Positions 33,275 to 45,835 of a stretch of DNA of 64,000 bases are shown piece by piece. Each line of letters starts with the position of its first letter. The first letter of the stretch is position 1. Made by a program: the position numbers and the translations under genes. Source of the DNA: Spinacia oleracea (taxonomy: Eukaryota; Streptophyta; Magnoliopsida; Caryophyllales; Amaranthaceae); assembly GCF_020520425.1 (NCBI RefSeq), contig NC_079491.1, positions 26,837,449-26,901,448 of the forward strand, given 5' to 3'. Under the pieces are notes generated by a model. That model saw nothing but the letters and a program-made list of their open reading frames with translations, had not been told where the DNA came from and did no database searches.

Positions 33275-33960
33275 CATTATAAATAAGAATTTGTGTTTTT
33301 TTTTTTTGGCAATCTGTTATTTGTTGGATGTTTTTATTATTAGTTTCCTTTGTTAAAACAGAAATAAATCGAAGTATGATTTTTTTTTTCTTTTTATATT
33401 TTATTTTAGAGAATGAAGTTAGAAGGAAATAGGAAATACTTTGCCTTTAGAGGTCGACAATGACAAAAGTGAACAAAAAACAGAAGGAAAAAAAAGAAAA
33501 GGAAAACGAGTGTCTTTAAAATAATACTCCGTACGAAGTGAAACGTACAATGACAAAATGCGACCGACGAAACGTTGTACGGAGTATAAAAATCTTTCAA
33601 CATCCTCAATTCCTCATAATGAAATACGGAGTATGTGTAAAATTATAAGCTAGGCTCACGTTCCCGACCATCCAACCTTTTACGTTTCCGGCTATACATT
33701 TATATTATGTACAATGTAACAATACCGTCTCGTTATATTTTTTTAATTTCTTTTTTCAGGGAAAATAAGTTTATAATAGACAAAAACACATTCGGAAAAA
33801 CTAAGTTGAGCTATCTATGTACATAGTACGGAGTACAATTTATAACTATTAAATTATAATTAGTTTTAACAAATTCTAATAACTTATTGACATATATGCA
33901 TATAAGTTTTAGATAAGTGAAAATCAACCGAATAAAACACAATACAATTATAACTTGTGT
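33275..33960. other. AT-rich spacer
   Basis: No gene or complete repeat seen. ACTCCGTA words are scattered. Confidence 0.4.
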
Positions 33961-34224
33961 GAAGGTTTGTGTTTTTTTTTTTTTTGAGGAAACCCTTTGA
34001 AGGGGGATTATATTAAATCAGCCGCATGAGCTAAATGCAAAATGTTGTCCGGCATATCGTCGTCCCACATCCTCGTCCCAAACTCCCAAGGTTGGAAGTG
34101 GGCTAATACGTGAGCTAACTTATTGTCACTACGTTTAACAAAAGACCAAATGACCTTAACAAAGCTAGAGCACAACGTAAAAATATCATCAATAATAAGA
34201 TTATTGGGGAAGGTTTGTGTTTTT
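33961..34224 (-). pseudogene. Very short 5'-truncated LINE insertion with target duplication
   Basis: On the minus strand the insert encodes the end of a LINE RNase H-like domain (IWSFVKRSDNKLAHVLAHF, then ending AHAADLI). A poly(A), seen as T's, overlaps about 33972-33985. The 16-base GAAGGTTTGTGTTTTT occurs on both sides (33961-33976 and 34209-34224) and is the target duplication. The insert is only about 230 bases. Confidence 0.85.
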
Positions 34225-34284
34225 AATAATGAATTACGTAATACTATGTACACCATTAGCAAGAAAAAATTCAAGATATTCATC

Positions 34285-34748
34285 TGTACGGGGTGTCCTA
34301 CCGGCACCACTTGGTACCGGCAGAACTCCCCATAGGTAAACTCAACCTGCAGGTAATCTGGTCATCTTAGGTAAACATCACCTACCGGCAATATTTGCAA
34401 GACCCCTACCGACGTTATCATGAAGACAACCAACCAAGGATCACTATCAACAGGTCGCTATCTAACCACAAGGGACCCACCTGATCGTACCTTTGGATTG
34501 GTCTATATAAGGAGCACCTCATTTATTGCTATGGGGTACACAAACACTTAAACACACTTCTTTCTTACTCTCTGATTATCTCTTAATCACCTCTTAATCC
34601 CTCAGTAATCTTACTTAAGCATCGGAGGGGGGATCCTCGAACCACCCCCGAGGCTAGTTAATCCATTCTGTTGTGCAGATATCAACCGGCACTCTCAACA
34701 GGAATCAAGTATCCCACAGTCAGTTGTTCCCATTCCACACCCGAAACA
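34285..34748 (+). repeat. 5' LTR of the gypsy element
   Basis: 464 bp, TGTACGGGG...CGAAACA. TATATAA at 34504-34510 is a good TATA box. Compared with the 3' LTR it holds about 54 extra bases (about 34614-34667), including GGAGGGGGGATCC and ACCACCCCCGAGGC. The flanking TAATC words suggest a deletion in the 3' LTR or a gain in this one. Confidence 0.93.
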
Positions 34749-34768
34749 ATTGACGCTAGAAGGAGGGG
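34749..34768 (+). other. Primer-binding-site region of the gypsy element
   Basis: Directly after the LTR come ATTGACGCTAGAAGGAGGGG bases, the expected position for a tRNA-primed start. I cannot assign the tRNA with confidence. Confidence 0.4.
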
Positions 34769-35378
34769 ACCTCATCCCTTGCAATGGTAGAGCAGTCAGT
34801 ATAGATCTCTCACAAAAAGACGGTAAAAAATCAAAGAAAAGTCAGGAAAAAGCAGCAACTCCACAACCGGCGACAACCCCCAAATTCCAACCCTCACTTC
34901 TAAACCCAGCCCATCCATTACAAGCACAATCAATTGTAAACCCAGCGACAAAAAACACCTCGGTACCGGCCCAAAATGAGTTCACAGTGGAGGACGATGA
35001 TGAGCTAGAAATGGAAAGCCTTGCCAGAGAGCAACCGAAAACTCCGCTGGAGCAGACACTGCAGGAGCGCCTGTCTCCCCTATCGGAAGTATTCACGGGA
35101 GAACAATTGAAAACATTGTCGGCGGTGATGGCCGCTTTGTCAGAGTTACCAGCCTCACAGCATCCAGGCTCAGTCGGCAGTCTAAGAAAGACCAAGTTGG
35201 CGAATCCCCAGTTACCCGTTAGGGATCTCCTAACCGCCCTGAATCAACAAAACACCCCGGAAAAAAGAAAGCGCTCGGATCCGACGGAAACAGAGTGGCC
35301 TGAAACAGAGCAAGTCCCAACCGCGGAATATGAGCGAAGAGCGCCGGTTCTACAGATAGCTAGACGGCAGACAATCCA

Positions 35379-36753
35379 TGTTAGGTTATGATACATATGA
35401 CAATTCATAAATCATGCGGAAAAACCATAAAGCCAGGAAAGCATATTATTTACACATAATCATTTAGCATAGTTTAGATGCATACACTTTGTTGCGTGCC
35501 TTCCCTAGCTGCGCCCGAACCGAACAAGAACAAGTCTTTAGGACTCCAAGTGTCGTCCCTCCGTAGATAGTCCACAGCACGTCCGGATCCGCCTTAAGCT
35601 TGACCAACTAGGATCGCCCTTAAGGTACTTAGAATTTTCGGCACATATAGGCAATTGTATGACTGAATTTTGCTCTCAAAAATCACTTTGAATACTTGAA
35701 TACTCGATCTAAATTGTGAGCATTGATCACCTATTTATAGGGCATGGGTATCGGATATTAGAATCCTACTAGGAAACGATTTAGTGAATCTGAATTAATC
35801 TAAAATTCAATCACTTAATTTATCTAGTAGACTTAGGAAATCAATCTTATACGAATCCTAACCGATCAAGGTTTCGTACGCAAGCACAAACACACACGCA
35901 GCCGCAGCAGCCCACGAGGGGCGCCATGCGCGCGCGCGCGCTGAGCCCAGGCCCAGCAAGTGCTCGCAGCCCACGAGGGGTGCGCGCCTGCTGGCCTTGC
36001 TCTCGCGTTTGGGCTTTGCTTGCTTTGGTCGCGCGCGGGCTTTGCTAGGCGTTGGGCCTAGCTTCGTGCTAGGCCTTGCGTCTAGCAAGCTCGTCCGATG
36101 TTTATTCGTACGATACGCTTCCGATTAAATTCCCGGTTCCGGAATTCATTTCCGATACGAACAATATTTAATATTTTCGATTCCGGAATCAATTTCCGTT
36201 TCGAACAAATATTTAATATTTCCGTTTCCGGAATTATTTTCCGATTCCGATAATATTTCCGATTCTGACAATATTTCCTGTTTCCGGCAATATTTCCGAT
36301 TCCGACAATATTTCCATTTCCGATAATATTTTCCGATACGTACCATGTTTCCGATTCCGGCAACATCTACGACTTGGATAATATTTATATTTCCGATACG
36401 ATCCATATTTCCGTTTCCGGCAATATCATCGTTTCCGGAGTATTCATTTCTTGCCTGTGACGATCTCAGCTCCCACTGAAACCAAGATCCGTCGATTCCG
36501 AATATCCATAGATGGAGTATTTAATGCCATTAAATACTTGATCCGTTTACGTACTATTTGTGTGACCCTACGGGTTCAGTCAAGAGTAAGCTGTGGATTA
36601 ATATAATTAATTCCACTTGAACTGAAGCGGCGTCTAGTCAGGCATTCAGCTCACTTGATCTCACTGATTTATTAACTTGTTAATTAATACTGAACCGCAC
36701 TTATTAGACTTAACATAGAATGCATACTTGGACCAAGGGCATTATTTCCTTCA
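35379..36753 (-). repeat. 3' LTR of the nested copia (minus strand)
   Basis: Same length as the other LTR and about 99% identical by eye. TATA box equivalent at 35740-35731. Immediately upstream on the minus strand is the purine-rich AAGTGGGAGAC (36764-36754), the polypurine tract. Confidence 0.93.
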
Positions 36754-37619
36754 GTCTCCCACTTGTCCTTAGGGACAAGTGTGCATTTCCTAATTCCTTT
36801 GTAGCTCGATGCTTGCTCTTGAACATAAGGTAAGAGTTGTCATCCTTATTATGTCCAGAGGTGTTCCTCGGTTTCAGAGTTCAACTGATCAAATAAACAG
36901 ATAATCATAGCCTATGATTCATCCGAGCACGGCCATGCATTTCACAGTTTCTAGCTCTCCGAGTGGCCTTGTACAACTTTTAAGCATCTCATTCCGATTT
37001 ATGGGAGGACAATCCCAATCTTGCGATCTTGAGATTAGACTTCGTTTGATAGGTGATTACCTGAGCGTTGCCTTTATAGCCTCCTTTTACGGTGCGACGG
37101 TTGGTCAACGTCAAAGCAACCAGTTCTCAAACAAGTAATCTCAAATCACTCAGGTATTGAGGATTTAGTGTCTAATAATTTTAATGAAATTTACTTATGA
37201 CAGATTTTCATCTCTTACAGTAAAGTTTCATAGGTCTTGTCCGATACTAGTCTTCCCAAAGTAAGTATCTATGCAAATGATTATGACATTGCCATGTCCA
37301 CATAGTTCAAGAAACAGAACTACTAGTCATCTTGCATTCTAATCGTCTAACGTTTTCTATGCGTCCAATTTTATAGAAAACTCCGACTAGGGACCATTTT
37401 CAACCTTTGACATTCAAGTTCACTTGATAGACATTTCTTAGTCACAGGACTGGTCCTGACAGTCTATCTTGAATACATCGTCAAATTGAAGGGACTCATC
37501 ATTTAATAAACCACAAATTAAATGGAAAAAATAAATTCTTTTCATTTATTGTGAATGATTAACCAACAATGTTTTACAAAGATTTAAACTCTAAAACTTT
37601 AAAACATTAAACAGGGATA
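36754..37619 (-). other. 3' untranslated region of the nested copia
   Basis: It lies between the pol stop and the polypurine tract. CTTGTCCCTAAGGACAAG (36780-36763, minus) is a perfect palindrome just before the tract. No extra gene seen. Confidence 0.6.
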
Positions 37620-40600
37620 TCAAAGCCATTCTCCAATATGCTTGATTCCCATAGCTGCAGTGTGCGAGTTGTGCTTCGCCTGCGGCAGAGGTTTAGTCAA
37701 TGGATCTGATATGTTGTCATCAGTTCCAATCTTGTTTATCTCGACTTCTTTTCTTTCAACGAACTCTCGTAGAAGGTGAAATCTACGAAGTACATGCTTG
37801 ACTCTCTGGTGGTGTCTAGGCTCCTTTGCCTGTGCAATAGCTCCGTTATTATCACAATACAGGGCTATTGGTCCTTTAATGGAGGGGACTACACCAAGTT
37901 CACCTATGAACTTCCTTAGCCATATAGCTTCCTTTGCTGCTTCATGTGCAGCAATGTACTCCGCTTCAGTTGTAGAATCCGCAATGGTGCTTTGCTTAGC
38001 ACTTTTCCAGCTTACTGCACCCCCGTTGGGGCAGAAGACAAACCCAGACTGTGATCTGAAATCATCTTTGTCGGTTTGGAAACTTGCGTCCGTATAGCCT
38101 TTAACAATTAATTCATCATCTCCACCATAGACCAGGAAGTCATCTTTGTGCCTTTTCAGGTACTTCAGAATAGTCTTGGCAGCAGTCCAATGCGCCTCTC
38201 CTGGGTCTGACTGGTATCTGCTCGTAGCACTGAGTGCGTACGCAACATCCGGGAGTGTACATATCATAGCATACATTAGTGAACCAATCAATGATTCATA
38301 TGGAATCCCATTCATTCGTCTACGCTCATCAAGTGTTTTTGGGCACTGAGTCTTGCTTAGAGTTATTCCATGAGACATGGGTAGGTAGCCTCGCTTGGAG
38401 TCCGCCATCTTGAACCTATCAAGCACCTTATTGATATAAGTGCTTTGACTAAGTCCAATAATCTTTTTAGATCTATCTCTGTAAATCTTGATGCCCAATA
38501 TGTACTGTGCTTCTCCTAGATCTTTCATCGAAAAACATTTCCCAAGCCAAATCTTGACAGAGTTCAACATAGGAATGTCATTTCCGATAAGTAATATGTC
38601 GTCGACATATAATACTAGGAAAGCAATTTTTCTCCCACTGACCTTCTTGTATACACAAGATTCGTCTGCGTTCTTGATGAAACCAAAGTCACTTACTGCT
38701 TTATCAAAACGTATATTCCAGCTCCTGGATGCCTGCTTCAATCCGTAGATTGACTTCTTTAGCTTGCATACCTTTTTAGCATTCTTTGGATCCTCAAAAC
38801 CTTCAGACTGTGTTCATAAACACAGTTTCTGTTAAAACGCCGTTTAAGAAAGAAGTTTTGACATCCATCTGCCATATTTCGTAATCGTAATATGCAGCGA
38901 TTGCTAACATTATCCGAATAGACTTTAGCATTGCAACTGGTGAAAAGGTTTCATCGTAATCCACACCGTGGACTTGCCTGTAACCTTTTGCAACCAATCT
39001 AGCTTTGAAAATTTCAAGTTTCCCATCCTTGTCTTTTTTCAGTTTGAAAACCCATTTGCTTCCAATGGCTTGGTAGCCATCTGGCAAATCGACCAAATCC
39101 CATACTTGGTTTTCAGACATGGAGTCTAATTCAGATTGCATGGCTTCTTTCCATTGCTTGGAGCTAGGGCTCGTCATAGCTTGTTTGTAAGTCGCAGGTT
39201 CATCACTTTCAAGTAATAGAACGACATAGCTCTCGTTCGTCAAAATACCTAAGTACCTTTCCGGTTGAGATCTATATCTTTGCGACCTACGCGGGGTAAC
39301 ATTTCTAGATTGACCATGATTCTCACCAGATTCTTCTAAAGATCTCTGAGTTTCATCCTGAATGTCATCTTAAGCATTTTCTAGAGTTTGTTGTTCGACT
39401 CGAATTTCTTCGAGGTCTACTTTTCTCCCACTTGTCATTTTGGAAATGTGATTTTTCTCCAAAAAGACACCATCTCGAGCAACAAACACCTTGTTCTCAG
39501 ATGTATTGTAGAAGTAATACCCCTTTGTTTCCTTTGGATAGCCCACAAGGATACATTTGTCAGATTTTGGATGAAGTTTGTCTGAAATTAATCGTTTGAC
39601 GTATGCTTCACATCCCCAAATCTTAAGAAAAGACACATTTGGAGGCTTTCCAAACCATAATTCATATGGAGTCTTTTCGACAGCTTTAGACGGAGCTCTA
39701 TTTATAGTGAGTGCAGCTGTATTTAGTGCATGTCCCCAAAATTCTAATGGAAGTTTGGCCTGACCCATCATAGACCTGACCATGTCTAGCAAGGTTCTGT
39801 TCCTCGTTCCGACACACCGTTCCATTGTGGTGTTCCAGGAGGATTCAATTCTGATAGAATTCCACATTCTTTCAGATGGTCATCAAATTCATAGCTCAGA
39901 TATTCACCGCCTCTATCAGACCGCAGTGCCTTAATCTTCTTGCCTAATTGATTCTCTACTTCACTCCGAAATTCCTTGAATTTGTCAAAGGATTCAGACT
40001 TATGCTTCATTAGGTAGACATAACCATATCTACTGAAGTCATCAGTGAAAGTGATAAAGTAGCTGAAACCACCTCTAGCATTTGTACTCATTGGTCCACA
40101 TACATCTGTATGGATTAAACCCAATAGTTCATTTGCTCTTTCTCCAACTTTAGAGAAAGGTTGCTTTGTCATTTTGCCAAGTAAACATGATTCGCATTTA
40201 CCATAATCCTCTAAGTCAAATGGTTCTAGAATTCCTTCCTTTTGAAGTCTTTCTAAGCGTTTCAAGTTTATATGGCCTAATCGACAATGCCACAGATAGG
40301 TGAGATCTGAATCATCCTTTTTGGCCTTTTTGGTATTTATGTTATATACTTGTTTGTCGTGATCTAATAAATAAAGTCCATTGACTAATCTAGCAGATCC
40401 ATAAAACATCTCTTTAAAATAAAACGAACAACTATTGTCTTTTATTAAAAAGGAAAATCCCTTAGCATCTAAGCAAGAAACTGAAATGATGTTTTTAGTA
40501 AGACTTGGAACATGGAAACATTCTTCCAGTTCCAAAACTAGCCCGGAGGGCAACGACAAATAATAAGTTCCTACAGCTAATGCAGCAATCCGTGCTCCAT

Positions 40601-41606
40601 TTCCCACTCGTAGGTCGACTTCACCCTTGCTTAACTTTCTACTTCTTCTTAGTCCCTGTGGATTGGAACATAAGTGTGAGCCACAACCTGTATCTAATAC
40701 CCAAGAAGTTGAATTAGCAAGTATACAGTCTATAACGAAAATACCTGAAGATGGAACGACTGTTCCGTTCTTCTGATCTTCCTTTAGCTTTGGACATTCT
40801 CTTTTGTAATGGCCTATTCCATCACAATAAAGACAGCTTGATGTGGACTTGTCCTGCTTTGATTTAGTATCACCCTTGGACTTTCCACTTTTCTTGAACG
40901 GTCTCCTTCTAGCCTTGAGTAAATCTTTGGCTTCACAGTCCAGTATTATTTCAGCCTTTCTGACAAGGTGAACAAATTCTGCAACTGTTTCTTCTCTTGG
41001 TTCACTTAGGTATGGTTGCTTGAAGCGACCAAACCCACTGTGTAGTGAATTGAGCAAGATAGAGACTGCCATCCTTTCGCTTATTGGTGTTCCTAGTAGA
41101 CTTAGGCGATCAAACAATGAACGCATAAGATCCACATGGAACCTCAGTGGGACGCCTACCCTCTGTTTAGTGCGAAGGAGCTGAACATATGTTTCTTGGA
41201 CTTCCATCCTATAACACCTGTTGGGAGAACTAACCTTTAGACCAGACATTGATTCAATCAACTCATGGACGTTCAGGTCCCTGTCCTCCGTGCTTCCACG
41301 ACAGATATCCCTCAGATTCTTGATGAGCGTAAAAGGTTCATAGGCTACAAACCTTCTAGCCCAATCATCAGGGATATTGTTCAGCATGAGACTCATAACC
41401 TTTTTGAGATCCGCATCCCAGGCGTAAAATCTCTCGGGGGTCATGTCTCTGGCATAGTAGCTTGGCATGGGATGTGATAGTACATACTCAAGTCCATTGA
41501 GTTTGACTATTTCAACTAGCTTAGCTTCCCATTCAAGAAAATTTGCCAGGTTCAGCTTGACCATAAGCTCAGAACCCATGATGATGTTTTGATTGTTGTT
41601 TTCCAT
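37620..41606 (-). pseudogene. Nested copia gag-pol, nearly complete with three lesions
   Basis: The natural start MENNNQNIIMGSELMVK is at 41606. Domains in order: gag, zinc knuckle CLYCDGIGHYKREC, protease WVLDTGCGSHLC, GAG-pre-integrase LWHCRLGHINLKRL, and integrase core (HTDVCGPM, DRGGEYLS). RT follows (WKEAMQSELDSM, QMDVKTSFLNG, catalytic LYVDDILLIG near 38610), then RNase H (DASFQTDKDDFRSQSGFVF) and the end KHIGEWL. Lesions: a one-base deletion near 39810 in integrase, an in-frame TAA near 39368-39370, and a one-base insertion near 38815 in RT. About 1,300 residues were encoded originally. The near-identical LTRs show it moved recently, so either the lesions are newer or it was helped in trans. 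Confidence 0.9.
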
Positions 41607-44446
41607 ATTTAAAACTACAATTGAAAAGAATAAACAAATAAATAACCATTCACAGTTTCTCTTAATAAAGTTAAATTCTAGCATACATGCATAATTCAAT
41701 GTTCATTAAGCATTTTATTCAAGTTATGTGTTCCGGCAGGTGTGAATAAAATGATTCCAAGATCCTAAAATCATTGAAGAACTAAGCACAGTTTGTCGAC
41801 TTAATCCTAAAACATCTTAGGTAAGCAAAAGCCTTTTGCTAATAGTCTAGAAACTATTCTTGGTTGATAGGTACGTCTAAGAACTTATTAGGTAAACCTA
41901 TCGATTTTGCCACGACATAAAAGGACTCCTTACTTATATCGTTGAGTTTCACCAAAACTAACATGTACTCACAATTATCTGTGTACCTTGCCCCTTTAGG
42001 ACCAATAAGTAACACCTCGCTGAGCGAAAACTATTACTAGATTGATGTAAAGGATATCCAAGCAAGTGTATATTTTGGCATGGCACCTTTTAACTCAATT
42101 TTTAGGTTTGGAACTTAAGGCTCTTACTATGTTGGTTAGATTTTAAGTGAACTAAAATCCTTAATCATGCAACATAATCAAGCTTTTGATCTCATGCATT
42201 TTAAGACATATTTAAAAGCAATAAATAACTTAAAACATGCATAAGATAAATGTGATCTAGTATGGCCCGACTTCATCTTGAAGCTTTAACTTCAAAGTCC
42301 GTCTTGAAAATCTCCGTGGGAGGCACCATTTTCTTCAAATAGGATAAGTTATAATTAAAACTAATTACAACTATTTGATGGTACGCAGACCATATTTGAA
42401 TTGAAAAACAACTTTGGTACTTTAGACCAATTACATTCAAATTAATGGTACGCAGACCATATTTTCTATCCTATTTGGGCCATACTAGTCACTTCATAAC
42501 CTGCAAAACAGTACATATACAATATATACCATTCACCCATTCATTATCATGAATGACCCACATAGCTGGTTAGTAAAACACATTATGCATCACATAAACA
42601 TTTGCAGCAATTAATCAAGGGCACCAATAATCTACAAATTATTCCGTCCTTATTAATTCTAATCAAGTTGTTTTAACCTTAAGGATTTGTAGACCTAATC
42701 AAGAGTTTATGACTAAAAGGGGCTCCCACTTAAACCAATAAATTCATATGCTTTACTAATTTTAAACATAAAAATGTATTTCTAGTCTAACCGGAAACAT
42801 ACAAATTTAATTAAAATTTAAAGCTCATATAAATTTATAATTGAATCCAAAAGTTTAATTTAATTTCAGTCGTATTTAAATTAATTCATGATTTTAATTT
42901 TAGTAAAATAATTAGAATAAATAAAATTTATTATAATTACAATATTCAAAATTAAAATCCAAGAAAATAATTTAAATTATCAATTTTAAAATTAATTAAA
43001 ATTACGTAAACTGAAAATTTCAAATTAAAATTTCAAAACGATCTAATCGCAACGCAACAATCCCACGCATCGCACGCCCATGGGCCACACGCACACAGCC
43101 ATCGTTGGCCATGTGCGCGCAGCCCATGCGCTGCGTCGCATCGCATCGCTGCTGCTCACCATCGCAAGGCATCACGCGAGCTTGTGCTCGTTGCGCGCGC
43201 CAGCGCTCGACGCACGAGCATGCTGCCGCAGCCCATCGCTGGGCGCAGCGCTCGTCGCACGTCGCAACAAGCAAGCTGCTTGCCATCGCTGGGCGCAGTG
43301 CTCGTCGCACGTCGCAACAAGCACGCTGCACGCCATCGCTTGGCGCAGCGCTTGTCGCACGCACAATAGCGCTCGCTGCGCGCGAGCGATTGATGCTGGG
43401 GCGTAGCACTCGTGGCACGCGAGCTTGCGCTCGCTGCGCGCGAGGCTCCGCACGCTTGCGCGAGGCAGTGCGCGCTGTGGCGCAGCTCGCTTGCTGCCCA
43501 CACGCGACTGCTCGTGCCTTGCTCTCGCCCTCGCCCATTCGCCCATCGCACACAGCCCACGACACAAGGCAGGGCTGCTGCCTTGTGCTCGTGCACCATG
43601 GCCTTGCTCATTGCATTCGTACCGCATGGGCGACGAGCTCCCTTGCTCGTCGTCACATGCCCGCACTATACAACACCCCTTGAGGGTAACACGTAGCGTC
43701 CATTGCTTTGTGCGTGCAAGTTATATGAGCGAATCGCATAAAAATTTAAAATTTATATTCAAAATTAATGACAAATTAATAAATAATATTAATTTCATAA
43801 TTTTAGGGCGAAAAAATCGAAAATTTATTATTCAATTGATTTCCGATTAACATGGATTCAAGTCTAGGTCATAAAAATTTAAAATTTAACATAAATTTAC
43901 AATTTTTATGGTGGTTTTTAATCATAGGTATCTAATTAAATTATAACTAATTATGAAAATCAAATTAATTCTAAATTATTCCAATTTTCAACAAATTAAT
44001 CATAATTACAAATTAGATTGCATAATTAACAAGGCTAGGCATTCAAACTTGTTAAACATATACAGTAGGTCAATCAAAAATTCAAGATTTATCAACAAGA
44101 ATCGCAAATATTTAATTTAACATCTTAAATTTACGAAATTTTGCATTCGAAAAACTAAAACCTCCGAAAAGTCATAGTTAGGCTTCGAATTTGAGAATTC
44201 TGGGTTCGGCAGAAAAATACTATTTTTGTCAAAATTTTAGAATGCCTTTTACATGCGGAATTGACACAAAAATCACTCGATTTGGATGAGTAACGAAGAC
44301 ACTGCCGAAAAACTGCGTACGTATAATTAAATAAACGCAATTTGCAATTAATTAACAATTACGAAAATTAATCACCCCTTTTAATTCTTGCAAATTTGTA
44401 ATATTTAACCATGTTCATGCAATTTAGATTATGAAAATAATAAGAG
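41607..44446 (-). other. Long 5' leader of the nested copia with a GC-rich tandem block
   Basis: About 2.8 kb separate the primer-binding site from gag. Most is AT-rich. A GC-rich block at about 43045-43660 stands out sharply and contains three copies of a 50-base unit starting CATCGCTGGGCGCAG (43233, 43283, 43333). Overlapping frames on both strands there (for example 43105-43683 and 43020-43565) are composition artefacts. Confidence 0.7.
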
Positions 44447-44460
44447 GCTCGTGATACCAC
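44447..44460 (-). other. Primer-binding site of the nested copia
   Basis: Minus strand reads TGGTATCACGAGCC right after the LTR end and one G. This matches the initiator tRNA-Met 3' end with one extra base. Confidence 0.8.
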
Positions 44461-45835
44461 TGTTAGGTTATGATACATATGACAATTCATAAATCATGCG
44501 GAAAAACCATAAAGCCAGGAAAGCATATTATTTACACATAATCATTTAGCATAGTTTAGATGCATACACTTTGTTGCGTGCCTTCCCTAGCTGCGCCCGA
44601 ACCGAACAAGAACAAGTCTTTAGGACTCCAAGTGTCGTCCCTCCGTAGATAGTCCACAGCACGTCCGGATCCGCCTTAAGCTTGACCAACTAGGATCGCC
44701 CTTAAGGTACTTAGAATTTTTGGCACATATAGGCAATTGTATGACTGAATTTTTCTCTCAAAAATCACTTTGAATACTTGAATACTCGATCTAAATTGTG
44801 AGCATTGATCACCTATTTATAGGGCATGGGTATCGGATATTAGAATCCTACTAGGAAACGATTTAGTGAATCTGAATTAATCTAAAATTCAATCACTTAA
44901 TTTATCTAGTAGACTTAGGAAATCAATCTTATACGAATCCTAACCGATCAAGGTTTCGTACGCAAGCACAAACACACACGCAGCCGCAGCAGCCCACGAG
45001 GGGCGTCATGCGCGCGCGCGCGCTGAGCCCAGGCCCAGCAAGTGCTCGCAGCCCACGAGGGGCGCGCGCCTGCTGGCCTTGCTCTCGCGTTTGGGCTTTG
45101 CTTGCTTTGGTCGCGCGCGGGCTTTGCTAGGCGTTGGGCCTAGCTTCGTGCTAGGCCTTGCGTCTAGCAAGCTCGTCCGATGTTTATTCGTACGATACGC
45201 TTCCGATTAAATTCCCGGTTCCGGAATTCATTTCCGATACGAACAATATTTAATATTTCCGATTCCGGAATCAATTTCCGTTTCGAACAAATATTTAATA
45301 TTTCCGTTTCCGGAATTATTTTCCGATTCCGATAATATTTCCGATTCTGACAATATTTCCGTTTTCCGGCAATATTTCCGATTCCGACAATATTTCCATT
45401 TCCGATAATATTTTCCGATACGTACCATGTTTCCGATTCCGGCAACATCTACGACTTGGATAATATTTATATTTCCGATACGATCCATATTTCCGTTTCC
45501 GGCAATATCATCGTTTCCGGAGTATTCATTTCTTGCCTGTGACGATCTCAGCTCCCACTGAAACCAAGATCCGTCGATTCCGAATATCCATAGATGAAGT
45601 ATTTAATGCCATTAAATACTTGATCCGTTTACGTACTATTTGTGTGACCCTGCGGGTTCAGTCAAGAGTAAGCTGTGGATTAATATAATTAATTCCACTT
45701 GAACTGAATCGGCCTCTAGTCAGGCATTCAGCTCACTTGATCTCACTGATTTATTAACTTGTTAATTAATACTGAACCGCACTTATTAGACTTAACATAG
45801 AATGCATACTTGGACCAAGGGCATTATTTCCTTCA
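44461..45835 (-). repeat. 5' LTR of the nested copia (minus strand)
   Basis: Read on the minus strand it starts TGAAGGAAATAATGCCCTTG and ends CATAACCTAACA. A TATA box (CTATAAATAG, minus strand) is at 44822-44813. It contains a TTCCG-rich minisatellite at about 45190-45530 and a GC-rich block at about 44985-45180. Confidence 0.93.

Larger units (their letters stand above)
35379..45835 (-). mobile_element. Nested Ty1/copia retrotransposon, 10.5 kb, minus strand
   Basis: The two LTRs are each 1,375 bp and differ at about ten positions. The TSD ATCCA is at 35374-35378 and 45836-45840. On the minus strand the 5' LTR is 44461-45835, followed by a primer-binding site like initiator tRNA-Met (TGGTATCACGAGCC). 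A leader of about 2.8 kb, gag-pol (41606-37620), a 3' region, a purine tract and the 3' LTR (36753-35379) follow. It is younger than its gypsy host, since it interrupts it. The coding region has three lesions. Confidence 0.93.

Noticed and set aside
36082..36406. Asn/Ile/Gly/Glu-repeat frames in the copia LTRs (also at 45164-45488)
   Set aside because: They are translations of the TTCCG minisatellite and occur in both LTRs in two frames.
43020..43850. Several long overlapping frames on both strands in the GC-rich copia leader
   Set aside because: They arise from GC-rich tandem repeats without stops, overlap each other in several frames and show Ala/Arg/Cys-biased composition without domains.
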